A DNA stretch of 64,000 nucleotides from Clostridia bacterium. Its GTDB lineage: Bacteria > Bacillota_A > Clostridia > TANB77 > CAG-508. Shown in pieces: positions 20,420 to 30,224 of the stretch (position 1 is the first letter of the stretch; every line of letters begins with the position of its first letter). The notes under the pieces were generated by a model. That model ran no database searches. It saw only the letters and a list, made by a program, of their open reading frames with translations, and had not been told where the DNA came from. Made by a program: the position numbers and the translations under genes. The DNA lies in assembly GCA_017475185.1 (NCBI GenBank), contig JAFVGB010000010.1, positions 62,001 to 126,000 on the forward strand. The letters run 5' to 3'.

Positions 20420-22219
20420 ATGAAATTTAATAATAAAATCTATGATACTCATGAAATTAAAAATTTTAGAGAAATGATAGATGCTACATTAGAGAGATAT
20501 CCTAATAATGTAGCATATAAATTCAAAAAGAATTTAGGAAAAGACGATGAATGTGTTATAGAAAAAACATATTCAAGAGTAGTAGAAGATCTAAGAGGAT
20601 TATCTACATCATTATTAAATTTAGGTTTAGAAAATAAGAAAATAGCGATAATTGGTAACAATCGATATGAATGGTGTGTTAGTTATTTGGCTGTTACTAC
20701 AGGAAACATGGTAATTGTTCCTTTAGATAAATTACTTCCTGAAGGTGAAATTGAAAATCTAATTGAAAGAAGTCAAGCAGAAGCGGTAATATATGAAGGA
20801 AAGTATTCAAAAATATTTAATAAAATAAAAGATTCTGGAAATTCAAGTTTAAAAATATATATTAATATGGATTTAGATAAATCTGAAAATGGTGAAAGAT
20901 CGTTTAATGAATTGCTTGAAGAAGGAATTAAAATGATGAAAAATGGTGATGATAGATACAACAACATTATTACAGACAATGAAAAATTAAGTGTATTGTT
21001 ATATACATCTGGAACAACATCAAAGCCAAAAGGAGTTATGCTATCCCAAAAAAATATTTGTTCTAATGTTACTGCAATAGCTAAGCTTGCAAAAATGTAT
21101 CCAGATGATGTACTATTATCTTTTTTACCATTACATCACACATTTGAGTGTACAATTACATTTTTATATGGATTTTATTGCGGTGTAACTGTTGCTTTTT
21201 GTGATGGATTGAAGTATATTGCAAAAAATTTATGTGAATATAAAGTTAGTATTATAGTTGCAGTTCCATTAGTTTTAGAATCAATGTATAAAAAAATAGA
21301 AAATGGAATTGAAAAATCTGGTAAAACAAAATTAGTAAAGATAATGGGGAAAATCTCAAATTTCTTATATAAATATTTGCATATTGATATTAGAAGAAAA
21401 TTGTTCAAGTCAGTTATAGATCAATTAGGTGGAAGAGTTCGTGTATTATATTTTGGAGCTGCATCTATGAACAAAGAAGTAATAGATGGTTATAATACAT
21501 TTGGAATTGCAACAATTCAAGGTTATGGTTTAACAGAAACATCTCCATTGCTTGCGGCAGAAACAGACAAGCAAAAAAGACCTGGTAGTGTTGGTAGAAA
21601 TCCATATAATGTTGAACTTAAAATTATAGATGAAGATGGAAAAGAAATAGGTACAGTATCTGGTAGTGATGATGCTGTTATGAATACACAAAAGGAAAAT
21701 CAAATTGGCGAAATACTTGCTAAAGGGCCAAATATAATGTTAGGATACTACCAAAACGAAGAAGAAACAAATAAAGTTTTAAAAGATGGTTGGTTTTATA
21801 CTGGAGATTTAGGATATTTTGATAAAGACGGATTTTTATATATAACAGGAAGAAAAAAAGAGGTAATTGTTCTAAAAAATGGTGAAAATGTATATCCTGC
21901 TGATATTGAATTTTTGATAAATAGATTACCATACGTGCAGGAAAGTATATTGTTCCCTAGAAAAAATGCAAAAAATGAAATTGCATTGGGAATAAAGGTA
22001 GTTTACGATGAAGAATTAATGGCTGAAAGATTTGGAGATAAAACAAATAAAGAATATGAAAAGCTTATTTGGGAAGATATAAAAGAAATAAATCAAACAC
22101 TTCCAGTATTTAAAAGAGTTAAAGAATTAATTATAACAAACGAACCTTTAGAGAAAACTACAACACAAAAAATAAAACGTTTTATTGAAATAGATAAAAT
22201 TCTAAAAAATAAAAAATAG
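20420..22219 (+). CDS. Long-chain acyl-CoA synthetase / AMP-forming ligase
   Basis: A 599-residue adenylating enzyme that would activate fatty acids as acyl-AMP and then acyl-CoA. The P-loop-like motif LLYTSGTTSKPKG lies near residue 195, GYGLTETSP near 370, YTGDLGYFDKDG near 455, and the GRKKEVIVLKNGENVYP hinge follows. Length fits FadD-type enzymes. The ATG at 20420 follows CAGGAGG; an in-frame ATG 20 codons earlier lacks a ribosome site and reads into a hydrophobic leader not found in the family. Phosphopantetheine loading of a carrier protein cannot be excluded. Confidence 0.88.
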   Translation: MKFNNKIYDTHEIKNFREMIDATLERYPNNVAYKFKKNLGKDDECVIEKTYSRVVEDLRGLSTSLLNLGLENKKIAIIGNNRYEWCVSYLAVTTGNMVIVPLDKLLPEGEIENLIERSQAEAVIYEGKYSKIFNKIKDSGNSSLKIYINMDLDKSENGERSFNELLEEGIKMMKNGDDRYNNIITDNEKLSVLLYTSGTTSKPKGVMLSQKNICSNVTAIAKLAKMYPDDVLLSFLPLHHTFECTITFLYGFYCGVTVAFCDGLKYIAKNLCEYKVSIIVAVPLVLESMYKKIENGIEKSGKTKLVKIMGKISNFLYKYLHIDIRRKLFKSVIDQLGGRVRVLYFGAASMNKEVIDGYNTFGIATIQGYGLTETSPLLAAETDKQKRPGSVGRNPYNVELKIIDEDGKEIGTVSGSDDAVMNTQKENQIGEILAKGPNIMLGYYQNEEETNKVLKDGWFYTGDLGYFDKDGFLYITGRKKEVIVLKNGENVYPADIEFLINRLPYVQESILFPRKNAKNEIALGIKVVYDEELMAERFGDKTNKEYEKLIWEDIKEINQTLPVFKRVKELIITNEPLEKTTTQKIKRFIEIDKILKNKK

Positions 22220-22227
22220 TAATAAAA

Positions 22228-22265
22228 AAGTCGAAAGTATTTATAAAAGCTTTCGACTTTTTTGA
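22228..22265. terminator. Bidirectional terminator between acyl-CoA ligase and sigK
   Basis: AAAAGTCGAAAG / CTTTCGACTTTT arms with a 12-base loop and T-runs on both strands, serving two convergent genes. Confidence 0.85.
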
Positions 22266-22268
22266 TTT

Positions 22269-22968
22269 TTACTCTTCAATTTCCTTAGATAATTTATTTA
22301 TTGCTTTTGTTTCAATTCTAGAAACATATGAACGAGAGATTCCTAATAATTTTGCTATTTGATTTTGGGTTTTAGGTTTTTTTCCATCTAATCCGAAAGC
22401 GCATTTCTATAATTATTTTTTCACGCTCTATAAGAACTTCTTTCATTTTATCATATAGTCTTTTTATTTTGAATTTTAAATCTACAACATCTTCTATGCT
22501 TTTTTCATCATTTTCGATAACTTCTTGTAACGAAACAGTATTATCATCTTTATCTTTTCCAATAGTATCTTCTAAATAAACTTCTGCTCCTAATTTTTTT
22601 ATGCTACGTAAATGCATTAATACTTCATTTTCTATACACCTTGAAACATATGTAGCTAATCTGACACCTTTTTTGGAATCAAAGCTTTTAATCCCTTTAA
22701 TAAGTCCAATTGTTCCAATAGATATTAAGTCATCTTGTTCGATATTAGAAGTTCCATATTTTTTACATACATGAGCAACAAGCCTTAAATTACGTTCTAT
22801 CAAAATATTTCTAGCTTCTTCATCACCGTTTTCATATCGTTCAATATATATTTTTTCTTCTTCAGAAGAAAGTGGTTCAGGAAAAACATTACTATTTGAT
22901 ATATATCCAACGACAAATATTGCACTTTTTATAAAAGCCAAAAAACTTGACATACAAATAGTTATCAT
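22269..22968 (-). CDS. sigK: SigK-like sporulation sigma factor, continuous only after a +1 shift at CGG
   Basis: The start at 22968 encodes a hydrophobic pro-sequence (about residues 5-25) and then the SigK-type core: [28 protein letters not shown] (region 2.1), [14 protein letters not shown] and [16 protein letters not shown] (region 2). At codon 192 the gene reads EMRF and then CGG, and that frame stops after six more codons. Skipping the C restores [10 protein letters not shown] and the region 4.2 helix-turn-helix [17 protein letters not shown] to a stop at 22269, 232 residues in all. The conserved family sequence at this point is RFGLD or RYGLD. Without the shift, the protein lacks its -35 binding domain. 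SigK directs late mother-cell genes of sporulation. Confidence 0.82.
22393..22395 (-). other. Candidate +1 frameshift site 3 (CGG after TTT)
   Basis: Minus-strand reading: CGC TTT C GGA TTA GAT. CGG is codon 192 of sigK. Dropping the C restores the conserved Gly-Leu before region 4.2. Confidence 0.78.
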
Positions 22969-23050
22969 ATATTTACCTCCAATTAAATCTAATTAAAATA
23001 TATGTTGATTTTATTTTTTTGTGCATGACCTTTAAAAAAATATAAAATAC

Positions 23051-23079
23051 TTGTAATTGAATTAATCTTATTGTATAAT
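23051..23079 (+). promoter_or_regulatory. Sigma-A type promoter
   Basis: TTGTAA (23051-23056), a 17-base spacer and TATAAT (23074-23079), just upstream of the unknown 401-residue protein and divergent from sigK. Confidence 0.65.
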
Positions 23080-23103
23080 AGGCAAGATTGGAGGTTTAAC
23101 TAA

Positions 23104-24309
23104 ATGATAAAGCAAAGTGAGTATGAAAGAGAGCTAAAATATTTGTGTACAAAAATAAAAAAAAGCTTTGAAAAGAAATTAAATTTGATAAATGCATCAA
23201 ACATCAAACATTGTATAAATGATTTTATAAAATTAAATAAGAAAACCAAAAACCAATATATAGATGAATTAGTATATGCAATTGGTAGAACAAATATAGA
23301 ATATAAAAAATATTCTCAAGAAAATGAAAGTTTTATGGATTATAGAATAGAGAAAAAAATAAAAAAGGCTTATATAAAGCTGTCTAAAATTGCAATGAAT
23401 GAAAAAACTAAAAGGATAAATAAAAATAAACACGGAGAAGATATGCAAATACAATATAATTCAGACAGAGGTAGCTACATTGTTAATAGTTTTAAAGCAG
23501 GAAATATAATAAGTTCAAAAGAATACCAAATAGATAATGTAAAACATTTAGGATCTAAAAGAGCAGAAGTGTTAAAAAGATTAAAGTCTCTTAATTTTGG
23601 AATAAATATTTTTGATGAATTGGATATTGATAAAGATAATTTTTATAAGATTAATCCAGATATAGTGCATATATTACTATGTGAAGGAAAAGTAAATTAT
23701 GCAAAGATGTATATAAAAGAAGTTGCAGGAGGTTATCCATTACATAAGCCATTTAAAATAAAATATGAATTAAATAAAAATTTAAAAGAAGGTAAATTTA
23801 GTAAAGAAGAAAATAAAAATATGAAAATAATGGCTAAACAAGATAGAATTTCAAATGATATAAGCTTTTTTAGACATAAAAGAAACAAGAAAATCTCAAA
23901 GTTACAATCAGCTAATGAAATAAAACATTATGTGCGTACTAACGAAATTACAAAAAATGATAATTGTGACACAACTATGGAAATAAGAAAAAAGATTAAA
24001 CTAAATGTGTATAAACAAACAGGTAATATATATCCAGAAGTTTCAGTAAAAACATCACCTATAATTCAACAAACAAATAAAAGATTACGAAATCTTGTTA
24101 ATGTTAATACAGGGGAAAAAGTAGCAAATGGTAATTGTAAAATTGATGAAGAAATAAATCCAAAAGTTAAAAATCTTATAAATACCAAAAGTGGTGATGT
24201 TATTGCATATGCTAAGTTAAAAGATAGAAGTAAAATAAAAAGAAAAGATACTTTTAAAAGTTTTGTTAATACAAATACAGGAAAAATTGTTGCATATGGA
24301 GAAAGATAA
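23104..24309 (+). CDS. Basic protein of unknown function with C-terminal repeats
   Basis: A 401-residue, Lys- and Asn-rich, mostly hydrophilic protein without signal peptide or membrane helix. I do not recognise the family. The C-terminal 75 residues contain three related units: LVNVNTGEKVANG, LINTKSGDVIAYA and FVNTNTGKIVAYG, a short beta-hairpin-like repeat. A middle part reads VKHLGSKRAEVLKRLKSLNFG. It has its own promoter and GGAGG ribosome site, is divergent from sigK and lies 27 bases before an ABC exporter gene. A role in sporulation or in the exporter is possible but not shown. Confidence 0.65.
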   Translation: MIKQSEYERELKYLCTKIKKSFEKKLNLINASNIKHCINDFIKLNKKTKNQYIDELVYAIGRTNIEYKKYSQENESFMDYRIEKKIKKAYIKLSKIAMNEKTKRINKNKHGEDMQIQYNSDRGSYIVNSFKAGNIISSKEYQIDNVKHLGSKRAEVLKRLKSLNFGINIFDELDIDKDNFYKINPDIVHILLCEGKVNYAKMYIKEVAGGYPLHKPFKIKYELNKNLKEGKFSKEENKNMKIMAKQDRISNDISFFRHKRNKKISKLQSANEIKHYVRTNEITKNDNCDTTMEIRKKIKLNVYKQTGNIYPEVSVKTSPIIQQTNKRLRNLVNVNTGEKVANGNCKIDEEINPKVKNLINTKSGDVIAYAKLKDRSKIKRKDTFKSFVNTNTGKIVAYGER

Positions 24310-24336
24310 ATTAAATAGAAAGGAGATATTTTAATA

Positions 24337-26949
24337 ATGTTAGAATTAAAAAATATTACGAAAGATTATCTTTCAGGAGACATGAAAGTAAAAGCTTTAA
24401 AAGGAATTGATTTAGAATTTAGAAAAAGCGAATTTGTCTCAATTTTAGGTCAAAGTGGATGTGGAAAAACTACTCTTTTAAATATAATAGGAGGGTTAGA
24501 TAGATATACAAGTGGAGATTTAATAATTAATGGAAAATCAACTAAACAATTTAAAGATAAAGATTGGGATGCGTACAGGAATTATTCAGTTGGTTTTGTG
24601 TTTCAAAATTACAATTTAATACCACATCAAACAGTATTGTCAAATGTAGAATTAGCGCTTACACTTTCTGGAGTTTCAAAAAAAGAGAGAAGACAAAAGG
24701 CAATTACTGCACTAGAAAAAGTAGGGCTAAAAGACCAAATACATAAAAAGCCAAATCAAATGTCAGGAGGACAAATGCAAAGAGTTGCTATTGCAAGGGC
24801 TTTAGTTAATGATCCAGATATTATTTTGGCTGATGAACCAACAGGAGCATTGGATACTGAAACAAGTGTGCAAATAATGAATATTTTAAAAGAAATATCA
24901 CAAGATAAATTAATAATTATGGTAACACATAATCCAGAACTTGCAGAAAAATACTCTTCAAGAATTGTAAAAATACTAGATGGAAAAATAATGGATGATT
25001 CTAATCCATATACAGAAGAAGATAGAAAAAATGAAACAAGACAAGCAAAATCTGGAAAAACATCAATGAATTATTTTACAGCACTTTCATTAAGCTTAAA
25101 TAACTTAATGACAAAAAAAGGTAGAACATTTTTAACAGCTTTTGCAGGAAGCATTGGTATAATTGGAATTGCTCTTATTTTATCACTTTCTAATGGTGTT
25201 CAAAAATATATACAAAAAGTACAAGAAGATACATTATCATCATATCCAATATCTATTCAAGAAGAAAGCATAGATATGGGCAGTATGATGACATCAATGA
25301 TGGAAGAAGAAAATAATCAAGTTGATCATTCAAATGATGGAAAAGTGTATTCTAGAAATATTATGGGAAATATGTTAAGTACATTATCAACAAAAATGAA
25401 AACTAATAACTTAGAAGAGTTTAAAAAGTATATAGAAAATGATAATACAGTAATTAAAGAAAACTCAAATGCAATACAATATAAATATGACTTGAATTTG
25501 AATATGTATAAAGCAGATACAGCAAACGGAATTGTTCAAGTAAATCCAAGTACAGTAATGAGTAGTATAGGATTTTCTTCATCAACAGAAAATGAAGAAA
25601 AATCTAATACATCAATGTTTTCAATGTCTTTTGGTACAACAGATGTGTGGAGAGAATTGTTAGATAACAAGGATTTGATGAATTCTCAATATGATGTTAT
25701 TGCAGGAAAAATGCCAGAAAAATATAATGAAGTGGTTTTAATAGTTGATGAAAATAATGAAATTAGTGATTATACATTATATTCTCTAGGGTTAAGAGAC
25801 CAGTCAGAATTAAAAGTAACTATGAATTCTTTACAAAAAGGAATAGAAGTTGCAAAAAAAGAAATTGCAGAATACACATATGATGAATTACTAAATCTTT
25901 CATATAAATTGTTGTTAAATACAGATTATTATCAAAAAGCAAATGGAATATGGGTTGATAAATCTGGGGATGAACAATTTATGAAAAATAAATTAGAAGA
26001 AGCAGAAAGCATAAAAGTAGTAGGAATTATAAAGCCTAAAAAAGAAAGTAATATTCAAGATACAGCAGGAGAAATTGGGTATACTAAAGAATTAACAGAA
26101 TATGTGATAAATAAAGTTAATGAATCTGAAATTGTAAAACAACAAAAAGAAAATTCAGATGTAAATATATTTACTGGAATGAAATTTAAAGGAGAAGATG
26201 AAATTAGTATATTAAGCTCTAATTTTGATTATAATTCTTTAAGTGCAGAACAAAAAGCGTATATGCAAAATTTAAGTCAAGAAGAATTGGCTAATATAAT
26301 GGCAAATTATACTAAAAATAATGATGCAACATATGAATCAGTTTTAAAGAAATTGGGAGCAGTTGATTTAAATAAACCATCAGTGATAAATATATATCCT
26401 AAAGATTTTGCTGCAAAAGATGTTATAGCAGATGAAATCGAATTATATAACAATAAACAAAGAGATGCTGGAAAAGAAGAAAATGTAATAGAGTATTCTG
26501 ATATGGTTGGCATGATGATGACTTCTGTAACAGTTATTGTAAATATGATTAGTTATGTGTTAATTGCATTTGTTTCAATTTCATTAATAGTTTCATCAAT
26601 AATGATTGGAATAATAACATATATTTCTGTATTAGAAAGAACAAAAGAAATAGGAATTTTAAGAGCAATAGGTGCATCAAAGAAAGATATATCAAGAGTA
26701 TTTAATGCTGAAACTTTAATAGTAGGATTAGCAGCAGGTTTAATTGGTATAGGAGTTACTCTTCTATTAAATATACCAATAAATGCAATAATTAAAGCAT
26801 TAACAGGGGTATCTGGAATTGCTTCTTTACCACTTGCAGGAGGAATAGTACTTGTATTAATTAGCATTATTTTAACAGTAATTGCAGGATTAATTCCATC
26901 AAAAGTAGCTAGTAAAAAAGATCCTGTTGAGGCGTTAAGAACTGAATAG
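24337..26949 (+). CDS. Fused ABC ATPase-FtsX permease exporter
   Basis: An 870-residue MacB-like fusion. Residues 1-225 form the ATPase: Walker A GQSGCGKTT, signature MSGGQMQRV, Walker B IILADEP. A membrane helix near 265-290 is followed by an extracytoplasmic domain of about 430 residues, and three helices end the protein with the FtsX motif TKEIGILRAIGASKKDI. In Firmicutes such fusions export peptides or lipids, or act in antibiotic resistance. The separate ABC/FtsX pair at 11-14 kb is a different system. The ribosome site is AAAGGAG. The substrate is unknown. Confidence 0.88.
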   Translation: MLELKNITKDYLSGDMKVKALKGIDLEFRKSEFVSILGQSGCGKTTLLNIIGGLDRYTSGDLIINGKSTKQFKDKDWDAYRNYSVGFVFQNYNLIPHQTVLSNVELALTLSGVSKKERRQKAITALEKVGLKDQIHKKPNQMSGGQMQRVAIARALVNDPDIILADEPTGALDTETSVQIMNILKEISQDKLIIMVTHNPELAEKYSSRIVKILDGKIMDDSNPYTEEDRKNETRQAKSGKTSMNYFTALSLSLNNLMTKKGRTFLTAFAGSIGIIGIALILSLSNGVQKYIQKVQEDTLSSYPISIQEESIDMGSMMTSMMEEENNQVDHSNDGKVYSRNIMGNMLSTLSTKMKTNNLEEFKKYIENDNTVIKENSNAIQYKYDLNLNMYKADTANGIVQVNPSTVMSSIGFSSSTENEEKSNTSMFSMSFGTTDVWRELLDNKDLMNSQYDVIAGKMPEKYNEVVLIVDENNEISDYTLYSLGLRDQSELKVTMNSLQKGIEVAKKEIAEYTYDELLNLSYKLLLNTDYYQKANGIWVDKSGDEQFMKNKLEEAESIKVVGIIKPKKESNIQDTAGEIGYTKELTEYVINKVNESEIVKQQKENSDVNIFTGMKFKGEDEISILSSNFDYNSLSAEQKAYMQNLSQEELANIMANYTKNNDATYESVLKKLGAVDLNKPSVINIYPKDFAAKDVIADEIELYNNKQRDAGKEENVIEYSDMVGMMMTSVTVIVNMISYVLIAFVSISLIVSSIMIGIITYISVLERTKEIGILRAIGASKKDISRVFNAETLIVGLAAGLIGIGVTLLLNIPINAIIKALTGVSGIASLPLAGGIVLVLISIILTVIAGLIPSKVASKKDPVEALRTE

Positions 26950-26971
26950 TAATATAATATTTTGAAAAACA

Positions 26972-27013
26972 AAAAAGACATAAGTTTTAAATTTTAACTT
27001 ATGTCTTTTTAAA
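26972..27013. terminator. Bidirectional terminator
   Basis: A perfect 15-base inverted repeat AAAAAGACATAAGTT / AACTTATGTCTTTTT with a 9-base loop between the exporter and the convergent RNase HI gene. Confidence 0.88.
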
Positions 27014-27045
27014 TTTTTTTAATATAAAATTATATATAATAAAAA

Positions 27046-27483
27046 CTAGGTTACAGAGGAAATTGCATTTCTAGCTAATTCATCACATCTATTATTATAT
27101 TCATTATCACTATGACCTTTAACCTTAATAAAAGTAACTTTATGTGTTTGGGTCAAAGAATATAACTCTTCCCACAATTCTTTATTTTTAACAGGTTCAT
27201 TATTAGCAGTTTTCCATCCCTTTTTAATCCAATTATAAATCCATCCTTGATTAAAACAATTAACAACATATGCACTATCACTATAAAGATTAACTTTACA
27301 TGGAAATTTAAGCATTTTCAAGCCTTCAATAACTGCTGTAATTTCCATTATATTATTGGTTGTATCAGGATTACCACCTGAAATTTCTTTTTTGTTTCCT
27401 TTATACATCAATACAGCACCCCAACCACCCGGGCCTGGGTTTCCAGAACATGCACCATCTGTGTATATTGTAACTTCTTCCAT
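27046..27483 (-). CDS. rnhA: Ribonuclease HI
   Basis: A 145-residue enzyme that cuts the RNA strand of RNA-DNA hybrids, removing primers and R-loops. All four acidic active-site residues are in context: [34 protein letters not shown] and NRCDELAR. The ATG at 27483 is chosen because GAGG lies six bases upstream; a GTG four codons earlier overlaps the ribosome site. It is monocistronic and divergent from tmcAL. Confidence 0.93.
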   Translation of the reverse strand: MEEVTIYTDGACSGNPGPGGWGAVLMYKGNKKEISGGNPDTTNNIMEITAVIEGLKMLKFPCKVNLYSDSAYVVNCFNQGWIYNWIKKGWKTANNEPVKNKELWEELYSLTQTHKVTFIKVKGHSDNEYNNRCDELARNAISSVT

Positions 27484-27594
27484 GTTTTTCCTCACTTTCT
27501 ATTGATTTTTTTCGTGTTTATGATATTATAACAGTAAAGTCTTTGATATACAAGATTTTTTCAGAATTTTGCAGAGATAGAGAGGAGGAAAGTT

Positions 27595-28828
27595 GTGAGC
27601 GAAGTTTTAGGAATAGTTGCAGAATATAATCCGTTCCATAATGGACATTTATATCATATACAAAAGACTAAAGAACTAACTGGTGCGAAATATGTCGTTT
27701 GTGTTATGAGTGGAAATTTTGTTCAAAGAGGAAACACTTCAATTGTTGATAAATGGACGAAAGCACAGATGGCTTTAGCAAATGGAGTAGATTTAGTTAT
27801 AGAATTGCCAGCTATTTATAGTGTATCAAGTGCTGAAAGTTTTGCTCGGAGGAGCCATAAAAATATTAGAAAATTTAGGAATTGTTGATACAATCTCTTT
27901 CGGAACAGAAACAGATGATTTTGCAGCATTAAACAATATTGCCACAATTATTGAAGAAGAACCACGAGAATACATCAGTTTATTAAAAGAAGAATTAAAG
28001 CAAGGAGTATCTTTTCCAAAAGCAAGAGAAATGGCCTTAATAAGATATTTTAATGATGATGTTAGATATAAAAATATATTAAATTGTCCGAATAATATTT
28101 TGGGAGTTGAATATTTAAAAGCTTTAAAACAATTAAAAAGCAAAATTACTCCAATAGCAATAAAAAGGGAAAAGGTTTATTATAATGATAATTTTATTGT
28201 TGATGATTTTGCAAGTGCAACAGCTATAAGAAAATTATTAATAAACAAGGATTTTGCTGGTTTGATTAAAGTAGTACCACGAGTATGCTATGAAACATTA
28301 GCTAAAGAATATGAAGTAGGAAATATAGTTTTTGATCTTCATAGATTTGAAAAAGAGATTTTTTATACATTGAGAAGAATGTCGATAAATGAAATTGCAG
28401 ATTTACCAGATGTGTCAGAAGGATTGGAAAATACAATAAAAAATGCTGCTAATTTTTGCAATAATATTAAAGATTTCGTAAACATGGTAAAAACTAAAAG
28501 GTATACTCAAACAAGAATACAAAGAATACTTGTTTTTGCACTATTAGGAATAACAAAAAAGGATATACAAGCAGCAAAGAAAGTTGTTCCATATGCGAGA
28601 GTTTTAGGGTTTAATCAAAAAGGAAAGCTCTTGTTATCAGGTATAGCACAAAATAATCCAAAAATGGAAGTAATTACTTCTGTAAAAAGGTTTATGGATC
28701 ATAATACAAACAAAACATATAAAAGAATGTTAGAAATAGATATTTTTTCAACAGACGTGTACACATTAGGGTATAAAAATGATTCTATGGCTAATTTAGA
28801 TTATACTAAAAATATGATAATGTTATAA
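27595..28828 (+). CDS. tmcAL: tRNA(Met) cytidine acetate ligase TmcAL, continuous only after a +1 shift at CGG
   Basis: The GTG start at 27595, seven bases after GAGGAGG, encodes the HIGH-type nucleotidyltransferase start [15 protein letters not shown] and MSGNFVQRG, as in YlbM/TmcAL, which acetylates C34 of elongator tRNA-Met. At codon 85 the reading SAESFA meets CGG, and that frame ends 13 codons later. Skipping the C gives GGA and continues [13 protein letters not shown] to the stop at 28828. The whole is 410 residues, close to the Bacillus protein. The family pattern at the junction is FAxGA, which the shifted reading satisfies with no residue gained or lost. A start inside the second half has no ribosome site, so two separate genes are unlikely. 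Confidence 0.84.
27847..27849 (+). other. Candidate +1 frameshift site 4 (CGG after GCT)
   Basis: Local reading: TTT GCT C GGA GGA GCC. CGG is codon 85 of tmcAL. Dropping the C keeps the length and sequence pattern of the family. Confidence 0.75.
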
Positions 28829-28837
28829 TAATACATT

Positions 28838-28870
28838 TGAAACATTTGGGGACGGTTTTATTTTGTTTCA
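28838..28870. repeat. Conserved-loop hairpin element, copy 1
   Basis: TGAAACA and TGTTTCA arms enclose a loop containing GGGGACGGTT. It lies between tmcAL and the EndoQ-like gene. The loop is shared with copies 2-4, the arms are not. Confidence 0.6.
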
Positions 28871-28899
28871 CAAAAAAGAAGAAAGGAATGAATAAACAA

Positions 28900-30093
28900 A
28901 TGAATGAATTATTTGCAGATTTACATGTACATATAGGAAGATCAGAAAATGGAAAACCAATAAAAATAACAGCGGCAAGATCTTTAAATTTTGCTAATAT
29001 TGCAAAAGAATGTGCAGAAAGAAAAGGAATTAATATTGTAGGAATAATAGATTGTGCATCACCTTATGTTATAGAAGACATAGAAAATTTCTTAAAAACA
29101 GGAGATGCTTATGAAATAGAAGACGGAGGAATAATATATAAAGATAAGGTTTGCATTATATTGGGAAGTGAAGTGGAAACATCAGAAGTAAATGAAAATG
29201 GGAAGACTGGTAGTGCTCATAACTTATGTTATTTTCCACACTTAAAAGATATAAAAGCATTCTCTAAAGAAATGAGTACACATATTAAAAATATTACTTT
29301 AAGCACTCAAAGATCAGATATATCAGGTTATGAATTAATTGATATAGTAGAGAAATATAATGGAGTTCTTATACCTGCACATGCGTTTACTCCACATAAA
29401 AGTTACTATGGAAATTGTACAAAAAGTTTAAAAAGAATTTTTAAAGAAAAATATGACAGAATACCAGCAATAGAATTGGGATTAAGTTCAGATACATTTT
29501 TAGCTGATGAAATTTCAGAATTGGAAAACAAGACATATTTAACAAATTCAGATGCACATTCTTTACCTAAAATTGCAAGAGAATATAATAAAATTTTAGT
29601 TAAAGACATTAGTTTTAAAGAATTAATGAAAGCTATAAAAATGGAAGATGGAAGAAAAATTATAGCTAACTATGGATTAGATCCAAAACTTGGAAAATAT
29701 CATAGAACTTATTGCGAAAAATGTGATAAAAGAATAGAAGGAGAAGCTCCTGTATTACATTGTCCAGATTGTGATAGTTCAAACATTACAATGGGCGTTT
29801 TTGATAGAATAGAAGTTATTAAAGATAAAAAAGAAACAAAAAGTCCAGATTTTAGACCACCATATATTTATCAAATTCCATTACAATTTATTCCAGGTGT
29901 TGGACCAAAAGTAATAGATAAATTATTAGACAATTTTGAAACAGAGATGAATGTATTACACAAATTATCAAAAGACGATATTGAAGGTGTAGTAGGAGCA
30001 AAAATTGCAAATAACATTTATAATGCATGTAATGGAAATGTAAGCATTCAAGCTGGTGGTGGCGGTGTTTACGGAAAAATTAGTATTGGTTAA
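28900..30093 (+). CDS. PHP-domain nuclease, EndoQ-like
   Basis: A 397-residue protein whose order of parts matches endonuclease Q, a DNA repair enzyme that nicks 5' of deaminated bases. The PHP metal-binding motif FADLHVHIG is at 5-13, further metal-ligand regions are IPAHAFTPHKSYYG and TNSDAHS, a four-Cys zinc site is CEKC/CPDC, and IPGVGPKVI gives a helix-hairpin-helix near 335. EndoQ is best known from archaea and a few bacteria; the name here rests on motif order, not on alignment. The ATG at 28900 gives the typical MNELFADLHVH start; one at 28888 overlaps the ribosome site. Confidence 0.75.
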   Translation: MNELFADLHVHIGRSENGKPIKITAARSLNFANIAKECAERKGINIVGIIDCASPYVIEDIENFLKTGDAYEIEDGGIIYKDKVCIILGSEVETSEVNENGKTGSAHNLCYFPHLKDIKAFSKEMSTHIKNITLSTQRSDISGYELIDIVEKYNGVLIPAHAFTPHKSYYGNCTKSLKRIFKEKYDRIPAIELGLSSDTFLADEISELENKTYLTNSDAHSLPKIAREYNKILVKDISFKELMKAIKMEDGRKIIANYGLDPKLGKYHRTYCEKCDKRIEGEAPVLHCPDCDSSNITMGVFDRIEVIKDKKETKSPDFRPPYIYQIPLQFIPGVGPKVIDKLLDNFETEMNVLHKLSKDDIEGVVGAKIANNIYNACNGNVSIQAGGGGVYGKISIG

Positions 30094-30110
30094 ATAATTG
30101 GTGAAAATAA

Positions 30111-30149
30111 AAAGAAATTTAGGTGAAAATGTCTAAATTTCTTTTTTTG
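30111..30149 (+). terminator. Rho-independent terminator
   Basis: AAAGAAATTTAG / CTAAATTTCTTT arms with a 10-base loop and a T-run, after the EndoQ-like gene. Confidence 0.85.
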
Positions 30150-30224
30150 ATAAAATATTATGGATTTACATAAATAAATATGCTATAATGTTAGCTGAAA
30201 ATTCTTAAGAAGGGAATGAAAAGA

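Noticed and set aside
27821..28828. Separate gene starting with an ATG inside tmcAL
   Set aside because: The first residues ([10 protein letters not shown]) do not belong to the family and no ribosome site precedes them. The +1 joined reading explains both halves and the full length.
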